DNA from: Sinonovacula constricta
Lineage: Eukaryota; Mollusca; Bivalvia; Cardiida; Solecurtidae
Assembly: GCA_007844125.1 (NCBI GenBank)
Contig: CM017558.1
Coordinates: 54,103,408-54,167,407 of the forward strand
Direction: 5' to 3'
DNA: 64,000 nucleotides
The position numbers and the translations under genes are program-made. A model generated the notes under the pieces. The model saw nothing but the letters and a program-made list of their open reading frames with translations. It did no database searches and had not been told where the DNA came from. This document shows positions 13,714 to 27,321 of the stretch, piece after piece (within the stretch, counting starts at the first letter, position 1; the number at the start of each line of letters is the position of its first letter).

Positions 13714-13982
13714 GGCCCAAGGCCGAGCGGTTAAACTCGCTGACTTGAAACTTCTCAGCCCCTCACCGCGTGGGTTCGAGTCCCGGTCGGGGTGAGAACT
13801 TTCATGTGGGGAAGTTTTCCAACTAACCTGCGGTGTGCCGGTGGTTCTACAAAACATAAGTCTGGGGTTTTCCTCCACAAATAATAATTAGCTGGATGTG
13901 GCCAACAAGACCATAATTGTGTCGGTGCGGTGTAACAAAAACAACAACAAAAAACAACACAAAAAACAACAAAAAACAAACA
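13714..13982 (+). mobile_element. intact MetaSINE-type SINE (tRNA-Ser-like head)
   Basis: The head (13714-13796) has A box GGCCGAGCGGTTAAA, an anticodon-loop-like CTTGAAA reading UGA (serine), a long variable arm and B box GGGTTCGAGTCCC, as in a type II tRNA. The body has CTTTCATGTGGGGAAG, CCGGTGGTTCTAC and a TTTTCCTCCAC block, then TAATTGTGTCGGTGCGGTG and an A/C-rich tail (13930-13982). A perfect 12-bp target duplication ACATGAATCGTT flanks it (13702-13713 and 13983-13994). This suggests a fairly recent insertion. The 63- and 83-codon minus-strand frames here are artefacts. Confidence 0.85.
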
Positions 13983-13994
13983 ACATGAATCGTT

Positions 13995-16324
13995 AAACGT
14001 GTGCATGTAGGTGAAAAAGATGAGTGGATGTTTGATATCTTCTGTTTATTCTTTGGTGTATATTAGAGCTGTGCAATACTCGTCGGTATAAATATGCTAT
14101 ACACATTTAATGCATAGTTCTTCATATTAAATACGTTTAAGCTTGCCTTAAGTGTAATAACTCATTTACAATATAATAAAATCTACCACATGGCGCTTAA
14201 ATTCAAAAGCACAAGTGAAAGAAAAGTTTTGCCATCACCATAATCATCCACCACCTTACTGCCGCTTAGAGTATATACAATATAATAAACGTGAAGTTCA
14301 AATGAAGATACAGTAAGGAGTGCGCCTATTAGCGTTCTATTTTGACGTATAATTGAATCAATTAGTGAGCTCGTGGAGGTAATTGAAATTCATAAAAAGC
14401 TGTCATTCAAAACACTTATCACAAGATGTCAATGTGTAGTTTTCACAAGAACATATCAAATGGTGACAGAAGAAGGTCGAGGAACTCTTTGAGTGAATTT
14501 AGGTTTAAGATAATGTGTCGGAGTTGTTTGAAGTAAAAAAGATAAGTATGAAAGATGGTTTTCATTGAAGTAATTTGAATATATTAATCTATCGATTGCC
14601 AGTCATTACATTGTGCTAGATATTAAACATGTGACGTGACATACATTATTAACTCGACCTGCTAAGGACGAATTTAACTTGCCTAAGCAAAAAGTGTAAA
14701 TCCAGATTAGCAAGCGCTCATTCCTGATATGTGGTCAGTACGTTAGTGCCATTAAAAGCAAACAACATATTTACATATCACTGTATTTCATTGACATATG
14801 GCGACTTTTTCAGCTGGCAAAGATCCTACATGTTCAGTAATTAGCCATTGGACATCGATTAAAGATTTAAAAACATATTCATATACGGAAAAGTTGTAAA
14901 ATCATACTGTGAAGGTGTCATACTTCGTTTAAAGACATATAAATGCTAAGCAGTGACCCCACAAGCACCTGCTCTCCAAATAGAAGTTAAAATGCGAAAC
15001 TTGTTGAAATATCGAAAAAAAATAATTAACAGCAGGCGGAAACAACAAAAAAGCAAAAGCATTTTGAAATGATGACAAAATCGTCGACTTTTTTAACTTC
15101 GTGATGTCGTATATTCTATTTCTACGTTTTAATTTGTTTACTTGGTGCTAGCCTCTAAAGTGAAAACGTCAAGCCGGAAGTCGTGACTTCTTTTTTCGTG
15201 TTTTCTTGTTTATTTGTTTTGTTCTGTTTTTTTTTGTGTGTGTTTGTTTTTCTTGCGTAATAATGATGTGGCAGAAATCAACTGCTATAGTGTCTAAGTA
15301 ACACAAGATATTTATACCCTATTCATAGTACATATCACCGCCCTGTGAGGGAAAAACATTGATGCATTAAAGTGCGTCCAACTATAAACTATATTATCTG
15401 ACCCTAAACTACGACAAAGATTAAAGGAATTGAATATCTCACGATGTGTACTTCGACTTAAAATGAGCTAAAACAGTTTCTAACAATTGGCATTCACATG
15501 AACATGACATATGCTGCACCAGTCGTATTAGATATTGTCGAAGTGTAGTAAAAGTTCATATAATATTTATTTAATAACACAATTTTACATAGCATATTTA
15601 AGAAATATTGGACAAACAGCAATATTAAAACTCCCATATCACTGTTAACCGCGAGAATGAAACCTGCTTAACCCACAAGTTTCGAAGTTAGCAAAATCTG
15701 TAAGTTATATACGTTGAACGAAGTTGAATTAGTATGACGTATGCAGTAACCGGTCGCAACACCTGGGCCCTTTTGACGAAAAAACTTGTTCGGATATCTC
15801 CGAGCAGCTACGAACGACCTTATTACAACATCATCACATTGGCAAACTTAAGGGTATATTCCAATACGGGAATAGCTCGTCCTTAGGACGCCAATTAATG
15901 TGCCCATATCTTCAACGAGTATGGAAACTCGTAGCCTAAGAACCACGATTTTATAGACCATACAAAACGAAACAATACAAGAAGCCACGTAAAGTTTATC
16001 AAAATATACTTTCTCAATTGCCCGTATGTGGTCATTGTTTACTTTTAATTTCTATCTATCAGAAAGCATCTGTCACGTGACTCGAGAACAGCAGTGACAA
16101 CAACAGCGGGTTGAATGATTAGATCTACATGTACAGTTTACAGTAGGTTGAACAAACATTGCCGGTGTCTGGACACTCTATCGTGGGGACATCTTGGTCA
16201 GATGTCTCATTCAATCGGTTAAGTCAGTGGCGCTGGTCAGATGTGGTCGTTTTGGTAAGACGTCTAAGAACATAAGGCATTGGTGAGCAACTACTCACTC
16301 CGCATCAAAGCTTAACTTTACTTA
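13995..16324. other. non-coding, nothing recognised
   Basis: AT-rich sequence with no long open frame, no tandem array and no RNA-like boxes that I can support. Confidence 0.5.
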
Positions 16325-16935
16325 ACTCTCAAAGTTTGTATCCGACAGTTTGCACCATTTTTTTTTTCTCTCAGGCAAACACATAAGTTACTGTAACATG
16401 AAAAGATCCCGCGAAACGGTATCTATTATGAAAGTTATGGTACCATACATTTATGTACACAACTCTCCTCTTGTTATTACCATAATGTATTTCCTATCCG
16501 AGCCACGCTGCTCAGTTAGTTATTTTTGAGCTAAGAAAACTACGTCGAGCCACGCTGCTCAGTTAGTTACTTTTGAGCTAAGAAAACTACGTCGAGCCAC
16601 GCTGCTCAGTTAGTTATTTTTGAGCTAAGAAAACCACGTGGCCACTTAGTTTTTGAGTTCACGATACATGTTCATCCGGGTAATCAGCTCTGACACCGGT
16701 ATTATATATAGCTGAAATCCACATCGTGCGTATTTATAGATTGAAAACTGCGAAATTTAAAGCGAAATTGTTCACGATGTGTACTCACTAATAATTGAGT
16801 TAATGTTATAAACAACCTTTACTTCAGCTAAAGTATACGTTTATGCAGCAACTGTGCAGAAATTCTCCATTCTAGGGGTAGGTGTTATTACATGTATTAG
16901 ATACAGGCAAATTGTCGGATAATACCCTTAAACAT
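16325..16935 (+). repeat. dispersed repeat, copy 1
   Basis: Starting with GTATCCGACAGTTTGCAC and ending near TTAGATACAGGCAAATTGTC, this block matches in the same order the block at 61800-62710: the opening phrase, a T-rich run, TCGCGAAA-type text, the CACGTGGCCACT / CACGTGACCACT phrase, a TCATCCGGGTAAT/TCATTTGGGTCAT phrase and the closing phrase. No coding capacity or termini are visible, so the element class is unknown. It contains the 47-bp triplication listed separately. Confidence 0.6.
16500..16640. repeat. 47-bp tandem triplication
   Basis: Three nearly identical 47-bp units (GAGCCACGCTGCTCAG...AAAACTACGTC) lie head to tail. The second differs from the first by TTAC for TTAT; the third ends ACCACGTGG. 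The related block at 61.9 kb has only one unit-equivalent, so the triplication arose in this copy. Confidence 0.9.
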
Positions 16936-19900
16936 TCGGTAAAAAACTAGTGAAAATAGCTCAAAATTTCAACTTCACCCAATATAATACAAAGGGTGTT
17001 AGAAGGAAACGGTGTTTACAATTACATAAACTACAGGCTCAAAGATAATGGAATTATAAACTCAAGCAGTGTGTTTTGTCTGTATTGTCGTCATTAAACT
17101 CAAGATGCAATATACCACATATGAGGAAATTAATTAGTTAACTAAGTTATTAATATTTTGTACAACACATGGATTTTAAAACTGTTAAGAAGGAAATGGC
17201 AGCAGATCGGTCAGATAAGCAGCTATTAAATAGATATTGAAATAATAAGTGGACAAGACAACACTCGTTTGTCTTAGATCTAAACTAGATGTATTTCTAA
17301 GACACCAGATCAAACTTATACTAAACACATTCTCGTTGGATAGACTTAATCGTAATGCACCAATTAGACTGTAAAAACGCGCAACGTGTATCTTTTTGTA
17401 TGTTGACAATAGCCGTTGGAGAGGATCCATAACATGTATCCCACAGAGTTAAGATGATATTAAAAGAATTACGTGATCGCAGATCAAGGCCAATAAATTC
17501 AATCCTAGTGGTTTTAGGAACCCCTTGAGCTTTCAATCAGATCTAAAATCTTTATTTACGGTCTCCTGCACAATGATTCATTGTAAATGCCACCTTCCTC
17601 ACCAAAAAGGCGTGTTCTTTTTAATTTGTTGTCTTGTCCTTTGTTTTGGTCATAAACATACATGCGTTTGTGATAACATTGTTTTTTTTACGCAAAGGCT
17701 TAAGTTGCTTAACCGCTTAAAAGGCTAAGTATTTTATTTTCAATATTTCATAATGTATACGAACTTTAGTTTAACTAGTCTGGTAGTATCATCAGCATAC
17801 AACGACATTTGCGGCAGCAAAAATAGTAGTGAAACACAGTAGTCGAAAATATTGTTGGAGCCAGAGGAACACTCGGCAGTAGTAAGACGTGGCGCTGTGC
17901 TTGTTCTTGTATATCTAGTGTTGGTGTTTTAACTCGGCTCCATGTATTGGCATATCGAGAAGTATACTGTGCTATCGGTATTACAAGTTCCCATACAGAA
18001 GTGTAAGGTTTTCACTTTTTCATTTTTAAAGACTAAGAAATTAGAAATATGCTTAAACGAAGCTTTAGTCAAAGGATGAATATTTGTCATTTAGGATGCA
18101 TTATAAGTGATTTGTTTGTAGGCGATTTTGGAGTGAGTATTAAAATGTGTTTGAATTAGTAAGTTGCATTTCCCTTTCATAATATTTCATAACAGAAAGA
18201 CAGGCATTAAAGAGAGAAAGAGGCTAAAACTTAAGTTGAAAAGAAATAAACCTATACGTTTCTTTATGCACATGTCCTCTCACTGTGTCCATTTGTACTC
18301 CATTATCTTCAGCTTGATTCCGTCTGTTTGCCCTCCTTTCACGGGTCACGTGGTACAAAGTTATCGACGTCTGCGAGGCAATATGAATTCTAAAATGTCG
18401 CGTGTTGTGCCTTCCGCTCTGACCATCAGTATATGCTTTAATCCCATCCTCACGCTTGATTACATCGAGTTGATGAAAATCTCTATTGAGAAGGCTTGAC
18501 CAGCCTCTTATAATTACAGACGCTTAGACCCATTTACACATACCGCTTGCTGACCCCGAGGCTGCTCCAACAAAATTCCCCAGACGCTTGGTCATACGCT
18601 GTACACATTTATGCAATTCACAGTGTAAATCGCCCCGCTGACCGAGATTATGTCCATCTGGTGCGCCTCTTCAAAGATGGAAGCAAATTAGATTTCATGG
18701 CCATTTGCTTATGGCGATAAATATTCCCTAGCAAAGATTCAATTGTGCCGCGTTGCAGAGAGCTGAAGATTATATTAGTAACAAAGAGAGAACAATGAAG
18801 AACTGCAAAATTGTCGCATTAACATTTGCATATTTTTTTCATCTTGCGTCTAAACTAACCAGGACCCTAAAATGAGATGAGAAAACAACAAAACAACAAA
18901 GGACAAAGGAGTGTGCATATTTTCATGTCCATAAAATGGTAATATTTTTATTATATTATCAAACCAAAAACAGTTGGATTTGTCAACGTCAAAAAACGCA
19001 AATGAGATAATGTATGATAAAGGTCTCAGAAATACAAGAAGGTACACCTAATTATTGACTTGAGTAATAAATTATGGTACACTTACACACCCTTTTTACA
19101 TGAAAATGTGCTGAAAAGTCAAAATGTCATCACCTTCCAACCAACGCGTCTACTAAATACGAGTCTTGGGTATTTTAATGGCAGGCAGAATCTTTCAAAC
19201 ACAACTTTTCATTCGGGTTCCCTCGGAACTAATCACCATCCTGGCCACTCTCGGCGACCAATCAGCGATTTTCCACGTGACTTGCACTATTCAAATTCAA
19301 ATGAAAGACGATTTTCCACGTGGACAGTCACTTCTGAATTCGCAAGCTCATTCGGCGACACTTGGAGTGCTTCCATTCAGTCGATTCTTGGCCGAGAGAC
19401 TGGAATGGGTGGGTCTGATGTACGGCAACGAAAGGTCTGCATTGAATTATCATAATGTCCTTAATCCCCGAAATCTGCCTATCTGGTGGAATAGTCAGTC
19501 AATAGAGGGGTCATTCTCGCACAAAGGATCAAACCAGACTTAAATGCTTTATTTCGACTATAATGGATGGATTTTGAGAATATCTGTAAACATCGTGATG
19601 AGGAAAACATAAATATTTCCAATGGCGGTCAGGGAAGAAACATTATAAGTCAAGGGTGTTGAGTGTTTACATTCTTGTAATGACAAATGCATTTTCTAGA
19701 TTTAGCCGGCTTCCTCGTAGTCCGTTTGTGCGTTTGTGCATACTCAAGGTACTGTTGTAATCTGAAATAAAAATGAAAACCAAATTGTTGATATATTTTT
19801 CTTCATTTTCTATTTTGGTGTCGACAATAAAAGTTTCAGCATATGTATATATTTTTTATTTTGAACATTGAAGCTTCACATGACATTTAAAGCATCACAT

Positions 19901-22900
19901 TCTGAAATAAAAACATGTCTAAGTGTTTCCCCCCAATGTTTAAAAGGTTTATCTCCCAGCTGGGGAAAGACAAATATTCAGTGGGGAATTCGAATGATTT
20001 TTTTCTAATTTCACTTCAGTCTGGGTGATCAAACGACGAGCAAAAAACGAGAAAACCGATTATTTATCGTCGCTCTGTGAGAAATGCAACGTTGTGAACC
20101 CGTTTTTGAGTGTCATTTATATTAATCAGCAGATAAATGCATGTTGCGCGGACGAATCCGTGAGCCAATAATGAGTATTTTGCGGAGCATTATGTTCTAC
20201 TCTAGGAGTCCATGGGTGACGAATGGAACCGGAACCCGGGAATTGCGGGTCCCGGGTGTTATACCGCGGGAATGTGCACGTTTATCAGAAAAATGTCAAA
20301 GTAATCAGCACTGAAACCAGAGAACTCGTCCATTTTGCTCAATTCTGCTCACCACTTCACGAAGAGGGGGTGATAAGAAATAATTCCATCAGTTTCTAAT
20401 TATGATTAACGCCCATAGCCGCTGTATGTCCGTGACTATCAAATCTGCCAAAAAAAGTGCCATTTGGCTGCTACATCTATCATGTATGGGATAGAACTGT
20501 TAATTGTTAAAGAATGTCTGCGTGTTTCTTTGATTTTTTTGTCATTTGTTTAGTGTGTTTTCAGCATTAAGTTATCATGTGTTCATCTGTCATGCATATA
20601 TGTACGTTTTGAAAAAACAACAACATTAATTCTATTCACAAAGTAAAAGATTTCATTAAAATGATTTTTTTTGTACATGTAATAATTGTGACGTCTGCAG
20701 GTGGTACTATGTTTTAATATCAAAGAGGTATATATGACTGATCTTCTATACTACCAGTTTATAAGTAAACAGTAAGCAGCTTTAATAAATAAGACATTCA
20801 TGACATATGAAAACTTGAAATAAGAGAACATATTTTAATGTATTTGCAAAGTATCAAATAATAAGATCTGTATGTACGTGTGAAAAATGGTAAACTTAAC
20901 TCATATGCCATATCCTTATACAAATGTACAAATATCTGGCAATAAGGTATTGCTTAAACATGACACATGTCACGTTTAATTGATTTTTTTTGTCAAAATG
21001 ATTTACGCCGATCAATTCACAATCTTTAAAATATGCTTTTTTCTATTTTCTATTTAATGGATATGTGCAATTATATGATTATAGAAAAAAGGTAAAACGC
21101 TAAGAAAGCTTTAAGAAACACTAATACTTATATCAACTGATTTAACGGCTGACCTTTACAAAATGTTGCAAAACTTCCTCAGGTATATTGCGACCTCGAA
21201 AATAGATGCATTAAACTTCTGAGGACAACCGTTATAAAATTCATTAGTCGAAACTTTCGACTCGGTCTGTCGACCTGTGATTGCATAAAACGAGCGTCAC
21301 GCAGTTCGACCTGGTTGTTAAATAAAGACCGCCTTTATGCGGGAGACGTTTTGTGCGGTTTTGGAAAGGAAAACAATGGATAATGACAAACTACATTCAA
21401 GAAAGCAATCAATTTACAAGTTCGATTGAATGACACGGATAAAAGGAACGTAACAAGGGTCTAAGGTTATTTACAGGCTAGTAACCATCGTTTACAAGTC
21501 CCTTTGACTTCTGTGGACTGTCTTTATGCACTGGCATTGCAACAGGCAGATAGCAGTGCCATAGATTTCGATGGAGATAAAATCATCTACTGCAGATGTC
21601 ACAGCAAATGGACGCATGCTGTATCAAGGAATTTGAAGCAATTAATCAAATGTCTACACTGGTGGAGGTCCACGAAGCTTTTCTTTGTGCAAAACTTCGA
21701 GCTGGTAGCCGTTTAAATCCCGACGGCTCCTTGTAAAGGCTCGCTTTAGTTTGACACGGGTAAACCAATGGGTTTCGCGCGTGTGTGAAGTCATATAAGA
21801 TGTAACAAGTTTCGGTGTAATGTTTTCGAACAATGAATAAATTATTTTAAAAATTTTATACGAAGTCGCCAAAATGAAATGTGTTGTGTGTTTCTGTCCG
21901 AACGATCATCAATCATGTTTAAACAAAATAACTTGTGAAAAAAATACCGAGCTGTGATGTTATTGCATCGTTAAAACTTTATACTGTTCTATGACAACGT
22001 TGGAACATCAATAACGCGCAATCCTGACCGTTTTAAAGAAAAACTTCAGACTTCTCTTGGCGGCAAAAGGATCAAACTTCCAGTATTGTTGCTGTTTTTC
22101 AGTTGAGTACGGTGGTCTTAAGTGTGTGATTCATTATGTTTACCTATTTTTTGCTGTAAGAAAGGCTTGTTGTAGTGTCTATTGAATCATTGATGACACC
22201 TCTTTGGAGGTTATTTTCAAAAAACATTCGACAAGTTTTTTGAAGTCATTCTTTTCGACATAATAACTACTTTCACAGCGAATTGTTTCAAGAAGATTGC
22301 TACTGTCAGTTTAAAGAGCCAAAATATCAATTAAAGTAATGCAACTGATTTGGTTTAGAACTATAATCATAGGGATCAATAAGTGAAACACCGGTTGGTC
22401 GCGTAAACTAATTACTCGTAGCGACCGGTGCGTCGTGATAACTACGAAAGATAAGATTCACTACTTACTGTCTCATTTGGATGAAAACATCGGTTGAAGA
22501 TCTAATCGCTGATGGAATCACTACATTTGATTTTTTTCTGTGTGGCTAACTAGAACGAGCGCCATTGCAATCGTCAGCAATCACCTGTCAGAAAGGCCCC
22601 TGTCCTTTGATTCTCAATCTCACATCTCCTACGTTCAGTGTTACCTCATTTACATTCCTTTGTATATTCAATATGCTCTCTTGCTGGGCATGCATTTTCA
22701 ACATTTTCAATGTGTTAGATTCACAATTTATTGTATATACAACTACTCCAAGTTGTACTTGAATGTATTTGAAATTGATATGTTTAAGTCTAATGGTCAT
22801 CAATTTCATTAAAAAGACGACTTCACACACAACAAATATAATAATGCCTAAAATGTGATAACAATAACAATACATGACGTCACACCCAGTCACAAATCTT

Positions 22901-22954
22901 GACACTGACCAATTAGTCAGAGAACAAGAAAGTACATTTCCTGTTTATGTCTGT
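16936..22954. other. non-coding; possible conserved islands
   Basis: No gene is recognised. Frames up to 131 codons occur (19060-19455, 19166-19543, 18164-18499) but show no domain and no splice context. Segments about 18340-18770 and 20020-20350 are less AT-rich and unlike simple intergenic DNA; the second includes an 8-bp hairpin at 20234-20257. They may be regulatory. Confidence 0.35.
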
Positions 22955-23000
22955 GCTATGTCCTGACTGGGAATTGAACCCGGTGTCTTCCGTTCCTGAT
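22955..23000 (-). mobile_element. possible tRNA-like SINE remnant
   Basis: On the minus strand the text ACCGGGTTCAATTCCCAGTC contains a good B box (GGTTCAATTCC) with a pairing T-stem. No A box is found at the right distance and the rest of an element is not recognised. It may be an old SINE fragment or chance. Confidence 0.3.
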
Positions 23001-23859
23001 TCCTGCAATGAAATATGTGCAAAAACAGATAAACATACATTCACATGACATCAAGTTATATACATGTACATGTAAATGTCCGTACCATTTCTCAACTCTT
23101 ATCTTCACAATGAAGAACAAATCTTATAATTTCCGGGCTGTCCTTGCTTTTGTGGAAACCATATTATGGCGTTGAAGCCATATCGAATAAGCATCATTAC
23201 ACGACGACAAATGTCGAGATACTAGACATCGTTTTCATGGATTCCCCTATAATTGAACAGTGATAAAGTTGTACTTTATTTTCATCCATTTTCTTTTGTC
23301 TCCAGCAATGGCCAACGGCTATTTGTATTCCTCGGACAAGATTGGATTCAACGAGGAGCTTTTCTGTCCTCTTGGTTTAATTAGAGAAATGCTTAAACCT
23401 GATATGAAAATTCCCTTTATTCCATAGGACGTAAAAAGACGAAATTGTCTTTCACGGTAGACAAGTGATTGGAATAATGACTGGGCAAAATATATATCAA
23501 ATCTCCGATCAATAATCTTCAAAATATTAAGAGGCGGATACAAATCTAACAAAATGGCGCTTGTAAAAACGGCCGTTTATTAATATTTACACTTTGATCC
23601 CTATCATGTTTAAATAAGCCGACTTTGAAGATTCAGCGTCAGATAATGTTCTCCTAGAAAGCATTGACCCCTGAAGGGTGTTTACTTTCATTTTTAATAT
23701 TCACCTTCGTAGTTCATCTTCCAATAACGAACTACGATGACAATATATTTCTGAAGACTCAGTGATCAAATAAACCTTTGACAATCCGTGGATAGTAATT
23801 CCTTAGACAGTGATTGTCATTTCTCACAATTAGTCTTTTTTTCATGAAGAGGTTAAACA

Positions 23860-23960
23860 TGCTATCACGTGACAATTACACGGCAACCACGTGACAGCTT
23901 GGCGGCCATTTTGTAGAGTGTTTGGCGAGTATAGATTTCGGGGACTGAGAGCCAGTGAGA
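23860..23960 (+). promoter_or_regulatory. candidate promoter: two CACGTGAC boxes and a YY1-like site
   Basis: CACGTGAC occurs twice (23866-23873 and 23888-23895), followed at 23902-23913 by GCGGCCATTTTG, which fits the reverse complement of the YY1 consensus CAARATGGCBGC. E-boxes just upstream of a YY1 element at the start site are common in animal housekeeping promoters. A 119-codon frame begins at 23891 but is not recognised; it would more likely be 5' leader if transcription starts here. No downstream exon could be linked. Confidence 0.35.
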
Positions 23961-26279
23961 CATTGAGCGGAAGATTGTACGGTCTCCCTTTTGTGTTTTG
24001 GGTAGTGTTAGATGTTTATCAGCAAATTAAAATCCTGTTTATGACCTCTTATTACCCCGTGAGTGACATTCGATCAGTGGAAACTTCAGTAATAAACATC
24101 TGTAATTACCGCTTATTAGCTATCTATGCTTTTGTCAGGCGAGCCGGACATGACAGAGTTTCTTGGTGTCTTCGTTTCTATAGGTCTCCAGTTTCCTCTA
24201 GAATTGTTTTAAGTCTTTTGATGGCAATTGTAAAGAGTCCAAACAAATAAAAGTGAAGAACTCTCAATATTGCTGCATTTATACTTAAAAGAGATTCATT
24301 TTGAATAACTTGTTATACTTTAGTTGCACTTTGATTTTGTATTTAAAGGCATCTCATTGATGGGCGTTTTCATCATAAAGTTATTGATGTTACCGATCAA
24401 ACGTATTTGCAAACAATTACCAACAGCAACAAGATCATACAATTTTATCAACAAGTCCTCAATATCGGGGCATTTTGAAAAGCGTATGTTTATTTACTTA
24501 ATATTCTTTTACATTTCCTTTAAACACTCTCAGTTTGACACAAGACAAGTTAATGGTTGTGTATGTAGATTATTTAGTGTTTATTTTCTGTTATTTATGC
24601 GAATTTTCAAAATTTAAAGTCTACCACAGCACGGGGATAATTAAATCATATAACAATTATAAAGACATAAAGTCCACAGAGGTTCATTTTAAATCAAAAA
24701 GGACAATAAAACGGATACAGAAAACTTAGTCTTTGATTTGCAATACATCGCCATCGTCTCAGTCCGGAACAAAAGCATGTATAAATATATCCTGACGTGT
24801 GTTACATGCCATCCTTCATTCGATAGTACATGCACTTTACATCGTCCAGTATTATACTGTTTGGGAAAAAGCATAACCTTGTAACTTGATGCTTTCTTTG
24901 TTATGTTAAAAGGACCACAACATTAATTGGGTTTTTACGATTAAAATGAATATCCGCGTTGTTTTGTCGTTGCTTTTTGTGCATATGTGTTATTTTTTTT
25001 TAAATAATGATATTACAACAACGTATACTTATTTATTATAAATCTAACTTAACTAAACATGGCTTTAAGTTCCAGTTATCTATGGCGCCTATCATTCAAA
25101 CATACCACAATAGAACCTCCCACCCACAACGATCACAAAATACTGACAGTGACTCATGACAGTGTAGATTCCGATAAAATAGAAATACGAGATTTGTCAT
25201 TGTAAACCGCCAGACATCTAATACTAAATTCGTCCGTATGCAAATTAGTTTTTCGGTTAATGACCACAACAAAACAGCTGGATACTTTGGGAAGTTTCAA
25301 TGTAATTTGTTTTGTATAGTTTAAGTTTTGCATCTTTCATTTTTAGCATGCTAAAGATTGTTTTCTTTAAATCATAACCTTGTGTACGCATGTTATGTAT
25401 GTCCCAATCTGGAGCTATTGTTATTGTCATAAAATTAGGGATTTTTTACGCATTTTCCTGTTTAAATTGTATGTATGGCTAAATGTATGTTAGTGCATTA
25501 TTGTTCTACAACTATTTTTTCCATTTAAGGGAGTATCATTATCATGCTGTATTCAAATGGTCGAATGCGTTTGCTTATGTTTTAATGTGCCTTCTGACAA
25601 GGATTAAAATAGTTTTATCCATTAAAGGGAGTCTGTTTATTGAAACCATTATCACCTTTAATCGGTCAGATCTTGATACCTGCTGGACAGTTGATAACAG
25701 GCATGTCACCGTGGATACAGAGCCTGAAAAATGGGTGTAAACTTTTCACCCACAGTTGATCATCAAACATTGGATTTATTGTGACAGCTCCGGTGATGGT
25801 GTAAATGTAGTAAAAACAGCACGACCATAAAACTGGCTTTCCCCTTGAAGTTGTCCTGTTCGCGAAGGTTATAAATCTAGTATAATTGAAGAAAATTGAA
25901 ATAGAGTACACATGTAAAACCTTCTCTGATCACCATAAAAATATTATTTGGGTGAAAATTGGGTCGTAAAGTGTTTATGTCTGATAGACTCGAAGTTCAT
26001 AAAACATCGTTTGGATTTAAAAAGACCATTCCAATGGTTTGATATTCTATACAGGAGACTGGCGTAGTACATTGGATTAATCATACAAACGTGACAATAT
26101 AATGGTAAAATTTATTGCACATAAGAAAAGTCAATTTTTAATGTATGGGAAAAATAATAATAGATGTACTTCAATGTTTGCCTGACGTGATTACGTAAGA
26201 GTAAAAGCACATTTTAGGTCATATTAGGAAACTGTTTTGTAGTAAATTGTGATTTCAGCGAATATCAGTGCAATGTGCT
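23961..26279. other. non-coding, nothing recognised
   Basis: Several frames of 60-119 codons occur on both strands, none with a recognisable domain. No tandem array. Confidence 0.45.
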
Positions 26280-26573
26280 ACTTATCATATGTTTGACTTA
26301 TCATATGTTAGACTAATCATATGTTAAACTTATCATATGTTTGAGTTATCATATGTTTGACTTATCATATGTTTGACTTATCATATGTCTGACTTATCAT
26401 ATGTTAGACTTATCATATGTTTGACTTATCATATGTTTCACTTATCATATGTTAGACTTATCATATGTTTGACTTATCATATGTTTGACTTATCATATGT
26501 TTGACTTATCATATGTTTAACTTATCATATGTTTGACTTATCATATGCTTGACTTATCAATGTTAAAATTATC
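26280..26573. repeat. 16-bp minisatellite, about 18 copies
   Basis: The unit CTTATCATATGTTTGA repeats about 18 times with single-base variants (TTAGA, TTTCA, TTTAA at the end of the unit). Every standard unit contains the palindromic E-box CATATG. The array decays at 26550-26573. Confidence 0.95.
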
Positions 26574-27321
26574 ATCGAACTAAACCATAACAGACGCCCA
26601 ACTATACTTTTATGGTATATGTCCAGAACCTATATTGAGCATTAAAATATTTATTATTATTTTTTTAAAGATCCCGAATCCGGTACTATATTAGTCGCAA
26701 GTTGCCCTCAAAATTCAAATTTCCCATATTCACTATGAAATTCTGATTCACTTTATTTCTTTAATATCTTTTCAAATATATTACACAGAAAACACAACAT
26801 TTTAAGCAATATGTGAATGTGGTATCATTTAAGTTATTGGCAATTATCATTCGTAGTGTATAGAAATACAATGTCAAATGTTTTTATTCATTTAACATAT
26901 TAGCTATTTTGGTCAAATCGAAGAACTAATTGACTCCAAGTAATGTGATGGACGTAAAGTGTACAATGGTTGATGGTTGATACAAACTTTTAAGAGTTAA
27001 TTCACATGAGTATTGTTTCCGATGATAATTAGGCTGTTCAACAGTGGGGTATTCTATAAGTAGATCCCAAATATATTATTGTTCATAGTGAAATAATCAC
27101 TTCATTTTATCTCAAAGATTAATCCTAATATTTCACCGATCGACATGAAATAAAACGTATATTATGCTCCGCATAAGAACAATAACTTGCGGTCCACTTT
27201 CTATGTAATTAAAGTATGTGTATACGAAGACAGTGAACCGTTTAAAACTAGTTTTAAAGTGGCAAATGTTACAAATATACGTTTAGCTCGGAAAGTATTT
27301 TTCTGACGTAATGGTTGGTAT
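26574..27321. other. non-coding, nothing recognised
   Basis: AT-rich spacer without features I can support. Confidence 0.45.

Noticed and set aside
13714..13796. Functional tRNA-Ser gene
   Set aside because: The boxes are good, but the stems pair imperfectly and the unit is fused to a SINE body and tail with a target duplication.
19060..19543. Overlapping plus-strand frames of 131 and 125 codons as a gene
   Set aside because: No domain, no splice context, two frames equally open; treated as chance in a less AT-rich segment.
23891..24250. 119-codon plus-strand frame as a small gene
   Set aside because: No recognisable domain; the start lies within the putative core promoter, so it is more likely leader sequence or chance.
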